Assembly: GCA_024762745.1 (NCBI GenBank)
Contig: JANTGV010000011.1
Span: 1-12,546, forward strand
Length of the DNA stretch: 12,546 nucleotides
Direction of reading: 5' to 3'
Origin: Sulfurimonas sp.
GTDB taxonomy: Bacteria; Campylobacterota; Campylobacteria; Campylobacterales; Sulfurimonadaceae
Shown piece by piece: positions 1-7,018 of this stretch. Position 1 is the stretch's first letter; each line of letters opens with the position of its first letter. The position numbers were made by a program, and so were the translations under genes. The notes beneath the pieces are model-generated. The model worked only from the letters and a program-made list of their open reading frames with translations. It was not told the DNA's origin and ran no database searches.

Positions 1-39
1 CAAAAAGTATACAAATATATAGCTTATATATATATTTTA

Positions 40-68
40 TTGACAATAATTCATAAAAAATATATAAT
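40..68 (+). promoter_or_regulatory. Consensus sigma70 promoter of the histone-like gene
   Basis: A perfect -35 hexamer TTGACA (40-45) and a perfect -10 hexamer TATAAT (63-68) are separated by exactly 17 bp. The flanks are extremely AT-rich (TATATA runs at 25-34 and upstream), as in an UP-like region. Transcription would begin near 75 and give a leader of roughly 55 nt before the ATG at 131. A full double-consensus promoter is rare and predicts strong housekeeping expression, which suits an abundant DNA-binding protein. This is seen directly in the sequence; the promoter strength is inferred. Confidence 0.8.
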
Positions 69-77
69 AGTTATAAT

Positions 78-100
78 TTATTACTAAAAGTAAGTAATAA
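78..100 (+). promoter_or_regulatory. Perfect 7-bp inverted repeat in the 5' leader
   Basis: TTATTAC (78-84) and GTAATAA (94-100) are exact reverse complements around a 9-nt spacer. They lie just past the predicted transcription start (about 75) and before the ribosome binding site (AAGGAG near 119-124). The repeat could be a repressor operator that tempers the very strong promoter, or a 5' stem in the mRNA. The stem is AT-rich, so an RNA hairpin would be only moderately stable. A nested shorter repeat, TTACT/AGTAA, is present at 81-93. Confidence 0.5.
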
Positions 101-130
101 GTCAAAAATACACAACACAAGGAGCCATAA

Positions 131-355
131 ATGGCAAAAGTTTTAAAGAAAAAAGTTGTTAAGTCTGTTGCGAAGAAAGTTGTAAAAAAAGCAGTTGCTG
201 CTAAGTCTATAGCTAAAAAAGCTGCAAAGAAAGTTACTAAAAAAGCTGTAAAAGCAGCTACGAAGAAAAAGCCGACTGCTAAAAAGGCAGTTAAAAAAGT
301 TGCTAACAAAGCTGTGAAAGCAGCTGCACCAAAAAAAAGAGCTAAGAAGAAGTAG
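131..355 (+). CDS. Histone H1-like Lys/Ala-rich DNA-binding protein
   Basis: The 74-residue protein has about 31 Lys, 19 Ala, one Arg and no Asp or Glu, so it is extremely basic. It is built from imperfect AKK / KAVK / KKVV units, like the C-terminal tail of histone H1 and bacterial H1-like proteins such as chlamydial Hc1 or AlgP-type tails. Such proteins bind DNA or RNA through charge and compact the nucleoid. The segment KAVKAA occurs twice, and its DNA is nearly repeated 66 bp apart (from about 242 and 308). The start is supported by AGGAG at 120-124, six bases before the ATG. An A8 tract at 331-338 near the 3' end could slip and alter only the last few residues. The gene converges with the kinase gene, 9 bp from its stop. 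The H1-like identity follows from composition alone; a ribosome-associated or RNA-binding role is also possible. Confidence 0.75.
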   Translation: MAKVLKKKVVKSVAKKVVKKAVAAKSIAKKAAKKVTKKAVKAATKKKPTAKKAVKKVANKAVKAAAPKKRAKKK

Positions 356-364
356 TTTTATCGA

Positions 365-1744
365 CTAAAAGATAATTGTGAATGTTGAACCTTCATTCTC
401 CTCACTCTCTATTTTCAAATAGAAGTGATGAAGGTTTAAAATATTATTTACTATAAAGAGTCCTAAGCCAAGTGAGTTATTCCAACTATTTTCATGAACC
501 CTGTAAAACTTATTTGTAATATTTTCTAGGTTCTTTTTATTAATACCTATACCTGTGTCGATGACACTTAGACTACTCTCATCAAATTCTATTTTTATCT
601 CATCTTCTGAATACTTAAATGCATTTTCAATCAGATTACTAATGACAACGCTAAAGAGGGAAGGGTCTGCTTTTATCTCTATAGTTTTATCTCCTTGAAT
701 CATTACCTCGCGTTTTGGATAGTTAAGTTTTATATTTTCTGCTGTATCTAAAATTACTTCATAAAGATTTATGGTGCTAAACTGCATAGACTGTTTACCG
801 CTGTCAAGTTTTATAGAGAGTCTGAGTGTATCTATTAAACTACTTAGCTTAGTACCGTTTTTGTGAATTTTGTGAAGAAACTTATTACGAATGTTAGGGT
901 TTATATCCTCATCATCAATCAGTGTTTGAGAGTAACCGTTGATAACCGCAATTGGATTTTTAAACTCATGACTGATTGCAGAGATTATGTCATCTTTTTG
1001 TCGGTTAGAGGCTTGAAGTTTTGAAGTGTATTTTGACTTCTTTTTATCTTTTTTCGAAAGAATCTGAGAAACTTTTGTTAAAAGTTTTGTTAGATTGGCA
1101 AACTCGATTGATAGCTCAGAACTGATATAGCTAGGTTTCTGCTTTTTTGCAATAAGTGTTAGGAATGTAACGATTTTTTGTATCTCTTTTTCAATTTGTG
1201 AACTCATTTTATACGTAATACTAAGAATAAACGCATAAAAGATAACTAAAACAATAAATATTTTAAGGCCGAGTGTTAGTATCTGTTCTCTAATACTTTT
1301 TAGCTCCTTTGAGAGCCTAATATAAATAGTTTGACTTTGAAATGTGTATTTTTTTGCAACATAAAGCAGGTCTTTTTTTATTGTATTTGAATAACGTATT
1401 ATATAACCATAATCTTCTTTATCGGACTGCATAATCTCATCTCTATATCTATGGTTATCCATCTTCTCCTTATCTTTATGAGACTCTACGATTACGGTTC
1501 CATCAGATGAAATGACAGTCAGTCTAAGGTTGAGGTTCGTTTTCATCTTTTGAGCAACTTGATTCAGGTTTGATAGTTCATGAAGGTCGAAAAATATAAT
1601 CTCTATGTTCTGCAACAGAGAGTCTTTACTTTGCTCCACATAAAAGTTTTTTGTCCAGTAGTAAACTATAGCACCAACTATAATAAAGAGTATAGAAAAG
1701 AGGAAAACAAATTTTCTAAGGACAATTTGGTGGAACTTTAGCAA
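365..1744 (-). CDS. PhoR-like membrane sensor histidine kinase
   Basis: The 459-residue kinase has one membrane segment near 12-30, a periplasmic sensor at about 31-157 and a second membrane segment near 159-177. A coiled linker leads to HisKA with phospho-acceptor His259 (motif ISHEFKNP). The HATPase domain has an N box around 370-378 (NLIENAFKY), a G1 box at 396-400 (DTGIG), an F box at 411-416 and a G2 box at 424-429 (SLGLGL). The sensor segment at 74-130 (RLTVISSDGTV, MDNHRYRDEI, IRYSNT, LLYVA) resembles the periplasmic PAS-like domain of PhoR/PnpS-type kinases of Gram-positive bacteria. That suggests but does not prove phosphate-type sensing, because related domains occur in other kinases. 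The start codon is TTG (1744-1742), supported by GAGGG at 1758-1754 nine bases upstream. It overlaps the stop of the preceding regulator by 7 nt, so translation is probably coupled. No ATG or GTG lies in the first codons that follow. Confidence 0.85.
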   Translation of the reverse strand: MLKFHQIVLRKFVFLFSILFIIVGAIVYYWTKNFYVEQSKDSLLQNIEIIFFDLHELSNLNQVAQKMKTNLNLRLTVISSDGTVIVESHKDKEKMDNHRYRDEIMQSDKEDYGYIIRYSNTIKKDLLYVAKKYTFQSQTIYIRLSKELKSIREQILTLGLKIFIVLVIFYAFILSITYKMSSQIEKEIQKIVTFLTLIAKKQKPSYISSELSIEFANLTKLLTKVSQILSKKDKKKSKYTSKLQASNRQKDDIISAISHEFKNPIAVINGYSQTLIDDEDINPNIRNKFLHKIHKNGTKLSSLIDTLRLSIKLDSGKQSMQFSTINLYEVILDTAENIKLNYPKREVMIQGDKTIEIKADPSLFSVVISNLIENAFKYSEDEIKIEFDESSLSVIDTGIGINKKNLENITNKFYRVHENSWNNSLGLGLFIVNNILNLHHFYLKIESEENEGSTFTIIF

Positions 1745-2406
1745 AATATATAACCCTCACCACGAACAGCTTGAATATAGTTTTTCTCACCAGTTGGATC
1801 GATATGTTCTTTGAGTCTTTTTATGGCTACATTGACAGTTTTCAATTGCTTATTGATACTATCTTTCCAGACACGTTCTAGTAAAACATCTCGACCTAAA
1901 AGGATATTTTGATTTTTCATAAACTCTAAAAGTAAATCATGTTCTAAATGTGTAAGTTTTATCTCTTTGTCTTCAATAGAAAAGGTTTTATTTGAGGCGT
2001 TGTAAGCAATGTCTCTGTATCTTATAATATCTTGAACTTTTTGAGTGCGTTTTATAAGAGCTTTTACTCTTGCTTTTAATTCATTCAGGTTAAATGGTTT
2101 TGTAATGTAATCATCGCCACCGCTATCAAAACCTTCAACAATTTCATCCGAAGAGTCTTTTGCACTTACATATATTACAGGTTGATTGTAACCTTCAGTT
2201 CTGAGTTTAGCGATATATTTACTGCCTTCAACACCAGGCAGGTTCCTATCCATAAGTATAAGTGAAATATCCTCTTCATCGAGCATATCTCTAACATTTG
2301 AGGTGTCGATGCAGGTTATTACATCATATCCCTCTTTACTAAGAGTGTACTCCATTAAATCTAAAATATCCTCTTCATCTTCAATAATCATAATAGTGGT
2401 ATTCAT
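1738..2406 (-). CDS. OmpR/PhoB-family response regulator, copy 1 (kinase-proximal)
   Basis: The 222-residue protein has a receiver domain at 1-120 and a winged-helix DNA-binding domain at about 128-222. Receiver residues are intact: acidic pocket E9/D10/E11, phospho-acceptor Asp53 in LMDRNLPG, Ser81 and Lys103 (TKPF). The recognition helix is at 189-201 (KTVNVAIKRLKEH), and the wing ends in RGEGYIF, where the usual motif is RGVGY. It is closest to the kinase and overlaps it by 7 nt, so it is the likeliest cognate partner. It follows the second regulator after a 46-bp gap, the largest inside the regulatory block. The only Shine-Dalgarno-like sequence, AGGA at 2422-2419, lies 12 nt from the ATG, which suggests modest translation. 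Met6 would be an alternative start but would cut into the first beta strand. Confidence 0.9.
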   Translation of the reverse strand: MNTTIMIIEDEEDILDLMEYTLSKEGYDVITCIDTSNVRDMLDEEDISLILMDRNLPGVEGSKYIAKLRTEGYNQPVIYVSAKDSSDEIVEGFDSGGDDYITKPFNLNELKARVKALIKRTQKVQDIIRYRDIAYNASNKTFSIEDKEIKLTHLEHDLLLEFMKNQNILLGRDVLLERVWKDSINKQLKTVNVAIKRLKEHIDPTGEKNYIQAVRGEGYIFC

Positions 2407-2452
2407 AAAATAATTGTATCCTATTTCTTATAAAAAATATTACTATTTGTCA

Positions 2453-3127
2453 TTATTGTAATTTATATCCAACACCACGAATTGTTTGAATATAGTTTTT
2501 CGTTTTATCAGGATCAATTTTCTCTTTTATACGATTTATTGCAACGTTTACTGTTCTGTATTGGTAAGACTCAGTATCTCTCCACACATTTTCAAGCAGA
2601 TAGTCCCTGTCTAATACATTCTGCTTATTGGTTATAAATTCATAGAGTAGATCAAATTCTAGTTTTGTAATATCTACATCTTTTTTATCTACCTGAAGAG
2701 TTCTTGAACTTTTGTCGAGAGTGAGGTCCCTATAAGAGAGTAGACCATCATTAGAGTTTTTACTAGTTCTCCTAAGAATAGCTTTGATTCTAAAAATCAA
2801 CTCTTTCATATTAAAAGGTTTTGTTATGTAGTCATCAGCACCACTGACAAAACCATCTTCTATCTCATGGTCTTTATCTTTTGCTGTAAGATAAATAACG
2901 GGAGTTGTAAAACCACTTTTTCTAAGTTCTGCAACAAATTCGCTACCCTCTACACCTGGTAGATTCCTATCCATAAGAAGCAGATCTATATCCTCCTCTT
3001 CAAGGAGTTCGAGAACATTTTTAGTATTTAAAAACCCTATGACCTCATAGTCCTCTTTTGATAAGCTATACTCTATTAGCTCGAGTAAATCTTCTTCATC
3101 TTCAACAATGGCAATTTTAACGCTCAT
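2453..3127 (-). CDS. OmpR/PhoB-family response regulator, copy 2
   Basis: The 224-residue paralogue of its two neighbours has acidic pocket E9/D10/E11, phospho-acceptor Asp53 in LMDRNLPGVEGS, Thr81, Lys103 and a winged helix ending in RGVGY. Its recognition helix (191-203, RTVNVAINRIKEK) differs from copies 1 and 3 by only a few residues. The linker between domains, after about residue 121, is the most divergent part. Its Shine-Dalgarno AAGGAG (3139-3134) overlaps the TAA stop of the upstream regulator, with 10 bp between the genes. The two are therefore co-transcribed and probably translationally coupled. All residues needed for phosphorylation are present, so it is not a degenerate copy. 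What distinguishes its output from that of its paralogues cannot be seen. Confidence 0.9.
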   Translation of the reverse strand: MSVKIAIVEDEEDLLELIEYSLSKEDYEVIGFLNTKNVLELLEEEDIDLLLMDRNLPGVEGSEFVAELRKSGFTTPVIYLTAKDKDHEIEDGFVSGADDYITKPFNMKELIFRIKAILRRTSKNSNDGLLSYRDLTLDKSSRTLQVDKKDVDITKLEFDLLYEFITNKQNVLDRDYLLENVWRDTESYQYRTVNVAINRIKEKIDPDKTKNYIQTIRGVGYKLQ

Positions 3128-3137
3128 TTACTACTCC

Positions 3138-3824
3138 TTATGCACTTAAGAGATAGCCTACACCACGAATAGTTTTAATATAGTCTTTGTTTCTCTGTGG
3201 ATCTATTTTCTCTTTTAACCTTTTAATGGCGACATTTACAGTCTTTTGGTTGATTCCATCGCTTGTTTTCCAAACATGCTTGATGAGAAAATCTCTGTCG
3301 AGTACTCTGTTTTTGTTTTTAATCAAAATCTGTAATAGGGTTGTCTCAAGCTTTGTTAATTCAATACTCTTAGAATCAATAGTTGCCAAATGAAGATTAA
3401 TATCAAGTTCTATATCTTTATAGCTTATAGTTTGTGCGACTTCAACTGACTCAGTATTGGATCTTTTTAGGACTGCTTTTATTCTAAGAACTAACTCTTC
3501 CATATTGAAAGGTTTTGTTACATAGTCATCGGCACCAATTAAAAAACCATTTTTGATATCTTCAGAAGAGTCTTTTGCTGAGATAAATATAACAGGTATG
3601 TTGATATTTTTACTTCGTAGCATTTCAACATATAAACTACCATCTATATCGGGCAGGTTCCTGTCCATCAGGATAAGGTCAATATTCTCTTCTTGAATAG
3701 CTTTAGAGACATTTTTTGTACTCGAAAAAATGAGTGGATTAAAACCAACTTTAGAGAGTGTAAACTCTAAAAGCTCTAGGATGTCTCTGTCATCATCAAC
3801 AATTAAAATATTGTTTTTCATCAT
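3138..3824 (-). CDS. OmpR/PhoB-family response regulator, copy 3 (first gene of the regulatory block)
   Basis: The 228-residue regulator has receiver residues D10/D11/D12, phospho-acceptor Asp54 in LMDRNLPD, Ser82 and Lys104, followed by a winged helix. Its recognition helix is at 194-206 (KTVNVAIKRLKEK), and it ends in RGVGYLLSA. It is the most divergent of the three in the loop after the phospho-acceptor (NLPDIDGS against NLPGVEGS). Two adjacent ATG codons (3824 and 3821) are possible starts. AGG at 3833-3831 lies 6 or 9 nt upstream, and a stronger AAGGA lies at 3841-3837. As first gene it carries the block's promoter, whose upstream DNA has 11-bp-phased GTTAC/ATTAC repeats like those ahead of the TonB cluster, so autoregulation is plausible. 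Confidence 0.9.
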   Translation of the reverse strand: MMKNNILIVDDDRDILELLEFTLSKVGFNPLIFSSTKNVSKAIQEENIDLILMDRNLPDIDGSLYVEMLRSKNINIPVIFISAKDSSEDIKNGFLIGADDYVTKPFNMEELVLRIKAVLKRSNTESVEVAQTISYKDIELDINLHLATIDSKSIELTKLETTLLQILIKNKNRVLDRDFLIKHVWKTSDGINQKTVNVAIKRLKEKIDPQRNKDYIKTIRGVGYLLSA

Positions 3825-3845
3825 ATATTACCTGTTTCCTTCATA

Positions 3846-3883
3846 GTTACAATCATACTTCATATCAGTTACTTGTTGATTAC
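3846..3883 (-). promoter_or_regulatory. Promoter and phased-repeat operator of the regulator/kinase block
   Basis: Written on the plus strand, GTTAC occurs at 3868-3872 and ATTAC at 3879-3883, exactly 11 bp apart. Another GTTAC at 3846-3850 is in the same 11-bp phase, with one unit (3857) not matching. Read in the direction of transcription (minus), a -10-like TATGAT (3857-3852, 5 of 6 matches to TATAAT) lies 10 bp after the 3868 repeat. No good -35 hexamer is visible. This is the usual arrangement of PhoB-activated promoters, where the repeats replace the -35. Transcription would start near 3845, about 20 nt ahead of the ATG. It shares motif and spacing with the site at 12081-12135. The repeats are seen; regulator binding is inferred. 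Confidence 0.5.
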
Positions 3884-3898
3884 AGTGTCTACTCTGGT

Positions 3899-6800
3899 TT
3901 ATATTTTTGCACTAAATGTTAAAGAGTAAGAACTTCCCGTTTTATATCTTAAAGTAGTTTTACTTCCTTGTCTCCAAATTGTTTCACCATCAAGAATGTT
4001 TTTTATCTTAAATGCCATATCTAAATCAGTCCCAATAGCATTCCATTTGAATTTTTCTATCCAAGTAAAATCTACAATGTGTGGTGGCTCTTCATAATCA
4101 TCCAGACCTAAAATAACATCTCCGTTTTTTAAGGCAACACGCATGAGACGTTCAGACATTTTATTGTATGAAATGTTTAAACTACGCTCTTTATTTTGAT
4201 AAGATAAGGCAAGGTTGATCACCTGTGGAGAGAGTCCCTGTAGCCCTCTGTCTGTTGTAACATATTTTGCCTCTTGCTCTTCGGTGAGTGTTACCGCTGA
4301 GTTTAGGTATGTATAGTTACCAAATAGAACAAAATCATTCATATAGCGATGTATAAAGTCCAGCTTTTTGTACCAGCTTAACTCTATACCCATCAGGTCG
4401 GCTGCTGATGAGTTTTCAAATGAAAATGTGTCCAGTGTTGAGGTACTAAAAGCTCTTACATCCTCTATAGGGTTATCCATATGTTTATAGAAGAGTGAAG
4501 CTGTAATATTGTCTGCATCGTTAAAGTAGTAGCCGTACTGAAAATCAATACTTTGGATGTCAGTTTCACTAAGCTCTGGATTACCTCTTACCTTAGCTAT
4601 AAATACAGGGTGTATGAACTCAGTATTTGAAAACTCTCTAAAGTCAGGATATACAAATGTTTCAGAGTAGGCCAATTTAATCTGGTTGGCACTATCAAAA
4701 GCATACTTAAAAGCTATGCTAGGTAGTGTCTTTTTGAATGACAAGGCATTATCATCAGTGACGACTATATCATCAATAGTATCAAACTGATGTATCGTTT
4801 GAGTAAGGTTGACAGATCTTAGCCCGAATGTGATATCTGACTCTGCTGTTGGTTTGATTAACGATTTCAGGTAGTAACTGTCTCTCTCAAGAGAAGCATT
4901 AAAGCTATCCTTTGGCAGAGAGAGTAAATTAAATTGAAGATCATCTGAATCTGTAGTGTTTACAATACCGTCAATCGGGCCAGTCGTTACTGCAGGATCT
5001 CTCAAATAACTTTTCATATTAACCCTATTTACACGACTCTCTCTTGTTTTACTCTCTGTAAACATTCCAATTTCAATACTGTCTTTATCACTCAGAAGAG
5101 GAATATCTATTCTATTTTTGATAAAAAAGTTGTCGAGCTGATCATCTGTAGTTCTATTTAGGAATGAGAGCTCACTTTGGTTTCTTGTAAACGAGTATTC
5201 AGCATCAGGAAGTGTGTTTTTCTTATAGTTATAATAAACGTCATTTGGCACATACTCATTGGCAGTTGCATATTCATAACCAAAGTCAAATCTATTTGGA
5301 ACTACAATTTTATAGTCAAATCCACCTGAGAGTTGATTGGTATCTAGTTCTCTCTCTTGCCATTCAAAATATGTCTGCTGTTCATCTGAATTATTCTCTC
5401 CAAATGTACCCTCTGCAAATCTGGTTTGATCAAGTGTATTAAGTACGTAAAGTTTTAAAAATTTTAGATCAAGGCTTTTGTAGTTGTAACCAATATTTAA
5501 CATACCACCATGTTGAATAGAGTTGACATTTCTAGCAGTCTCTACAGTGTTGTCTGGTTCATCTTCCTGCTCACCTGTTCTAGATGTTATGTAATCATAA
5601 TCGGTGTAGATTATATTTTTACCTTTTGTTTTATATCCATACCCACCAAGTACATAGAGCTCATGTTCATCAGCAAGTTTGATTTTTTTTGCAAACTCTA
5701 GACCCATAGAGGTGCCAAGAGGAACAGAACTGCTTTGATGATTATAGCTTCTTTGTGATACTATCTCCTGCATTGTTGCATTATCAGGAAGAGCAACTGA
5801 CTTAGGGTCTATGCCACCTACTTGAGGTGTGATAGACGAGACAAAACTACTTTCAAATGCTCTATATCCATCATCTTTTCCACTCCAGTCACTACCACCA
5901 CCTTGCGCTGTAATAGTATCTTGTCCAAGGGAACTGTGTGCTTCTACTCCAAGTTTTATTTTCGCATAATCATTGTTGAATTTCTCTTTTGTTCTTATAT
6001 TTACATAACCTCCGCCAAATGCTCCAGTTATATCTGCAGAAGCAGTTTTTTGTACTTGTAGACTTCCTATAACACCACTAGGAAACATATCTAGTGGAAC
6101 TGTACGTTTAATTGGGTTTGGAGAAGGTAGACTCATGTTATTTAGTTCTGTAGCAGAGTATCTGTCACCTAAACCACGAACATAGATATATTTACCACCC
6201 ATAATAGTAATTCCGGCAACTCTTTTGAGTGCTGAAGCTGCGTTTGAGTCTCCTTGTTTACTCATCTGCTCTGAACCTATTATATTAGAGATGGTATTTG
6301 ATTCTTTTACTTCTGTTATTAAAGCAGTAACACTACCTTCGACTTTCGGTGCTAAAACTATAAACTCTTCTAGCTCCATACTTGCGGGTGTCAGTTTTAT
6401 CTCAGTAGAGAGAGTCTCATCTTTGGCAACTTTTAGTTTGTTGATAGTCTCAGCACTATACTCTGAGTGGACTATTGATATACTTACATTTGTATTTGCA
6501 GGTATAGTAACTGAGAATTTACCATTTTCATCAGTTTTAGTGTCTATAGAAGTTCCCTTAACAAAAATTCTTGCGTTTTGTATTGGTAAATTTTTATCAG
6601 AAGTTAAAACTGTACCAGATAGCAGACCTGTAAATTTTGAAGCAGTGGCACTTAAGTCAGACTCTCCTACAGGCGTATCTATACTAACAAAAGCTTCAGC
6701 GCTGTCATCTTTAAAAGTAGCGATTACCTGTGTATCTCTTGAGTCTTTGATATTAATACTTTTCTTGGCATACCCGAGGTTACTACCATCTACATCTTTT

Positions 6801-7018
6801 GCAAAGATCTCTACTTGGTGTTGACCAACTTCAAGAACAATCTCCACGCTTCCATCTTCGTCAGTAAAATATCTATCTTTCCCATCAATAAGAACTTCAT
6901 TATTTTCCAGTGCTACACCATCTAAAAAAGAGAAGATCGAAGCAGAACCTGTCTCATCTGCAAAGGCAGATGAGAAAAGAAGTGAAAATAGTGTTAAAAT
7001 TTTAAATAGTTGTTTCAT
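3899..7018 (-). CDS. TonB-dependent outer-membrane receptor with an N-terminal carboxypeptidase-regulatory-like domain
   Basis: The 1039-residue receptor would import a substrate across the outer membrane using energy from the TonB system encoded just upstream. It has a signal peptide at 1-20 (cut after SSAFA), a first beta-rich PEGA/Ig-like segment (about 24-113) and a CarboxypepD_reg-like domain (about 131-208). A probable TonB box lies at 217-225 (EEFIVLAPK). The plug spans about 233-343 and includes VRGLGDRYSATELNN and LDMFPSGVIGSLQVQKT. A 22-strand-type barrel follows to the end. The last residue is Ile (TFSAKI), not the usual aromatic. The extra N-terminal domains make it longer than siderophore receptors. 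The stop of the TPR gene abuts the start directly (TAA then ATG), with GGAG at 7031-7028 nine bases upstream. The ligand is unknown, and no siderophore genes are present in the window. Confidence 0.9.
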   Translation of the reverse strand: MKQLFKILTLFSLLFSSAFADETGSASIFSFLDGVALENNEVLIDGKDRYFTDEDGSVEIVLEVGQHQVEIFAKDVDGSNLGYAKKSINIKDSRDTQVIATFKDDSAEAFVSIDTPVGESDLSATASKFTGLLSGTVLTSDKNLPIQNARIFVKGTSIDTKTDENGKFSVTIPANTNVSISIVHSEYSAETINKLKVAKDETLSTEIKLTPASMELEEFIVLAPKVEGSVTALITEVKESNTISNIIGSEQMSKQGDSNAASALKRVAGITIMGGKYIYVRGLGDRYSATELNNMSLPSPNPIKRTVPLDMFPSGVIGSLQVQKTASADITGAFGGGYVNIRTKEKFNNDYAKIKLGVEAHSSLGQDTITAQGGGSDWSGKDDGYRAFESSFVSSITPQVGGIDPKSVALPDNATMQEIVSQRSYNHQSSSVPLGTSMGLEFAKKIKLADEHELYVLGGYGYKTKGKNIIYTDYDYITSRTGEQEDEPDNTVETARNVNSIQHGGMLNIGYNYKSLDLKFLKLYVLNTLDQTRFAEGTFGENNSDEQQTYFEWQERELDTNQLSGGFDYKIVVPNRFDFGYEYATANEYVPNDVYYNYKKNTLPDAEYSFTRNQSELSFLNRTTDDQLDNFFIKNRIDIPLLSDKDSIEIGMFTESKTRESRVNRVNMKSYLRDPAVTTGPIDGIVNTTDSDDLQFNLLSLPKDSFNASLERDSYYLKSLIKPTAESDITFGLRSVNLTQTIHQFDTIDDIVVTDDNALSFKKTLPSIAFKYAFDSANQIKLAYSETFVYPDFREFSNTEFIHPVFIAKVRGNPELSETDIQSIDFQYGYYFNDADNITASLFYKHMDNPIEDVRAFSTSTLDTFSFENSSAADLMGIELSWYKKLDFIHRYMNDFVLFGNYTYLNSAVTLTEEQEAKYVTTDRGLQGLSPQVINLALSYQNKERSLNISYNKMSERLMRVALKNGDVILGLDDYEEPPHIVDFTWIEKFKWNAIGTDLDMAFKIKNILDGETIWRQGSKTTLRYKTGSSYSLTFSAKI

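Noticed and set aside
69..84. GTTAT and ATTAC near the histone-like gene as a further copy of the phased operator
   Set aside because: They start 10 bp apart, not 11, overlap the palindrome and fall downstream of a complete -35/-10 promoter, so they do not match the other two sites.
37..309. Minus-strand open frame opposite the histone-like gene
   Set aside because: It is the antisense shadow of Lys/Ala codons (giving Phe/Leu/Ala-rich sequence) and runs across the strong plus-strand promoter. The sense gene has promoter, ribosome binding site and sensible composition.
340..380. Inverted repeat TTTTA/TAAAA between the convergent histone-like and kinase genes as a bidirectional terminator
   Set aside because: The stem is only five A/T pairs and would be very unstable, so I could not support it as a terminator.
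2407..2452. Possible internal promoter ahead of the kinase-proximal regulator (ATGACA, TATAAG, TACAAT hexamers)
   Set aside because: The spacing is 15 bp for the better pair, and the implied start would remove the ribosome binding site. AT-rich DNA gives such matches easily.
3884..3898. Terminator after the receptor gene
   Set aside because: The CAG/CTG complementarity around 3884-3897 leaves almost no loop and has no U run. Read-through from the receptor gene into the regulator block remains possible.
6225..6824. 199-residue plus-strand open frame inside the receptor gene
   Set aside because: It lies opposite well-conserved receptor N-terminal domains and lacks domain features of its own. 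Its length is explained by the absence of stops opposite the receptor codons.
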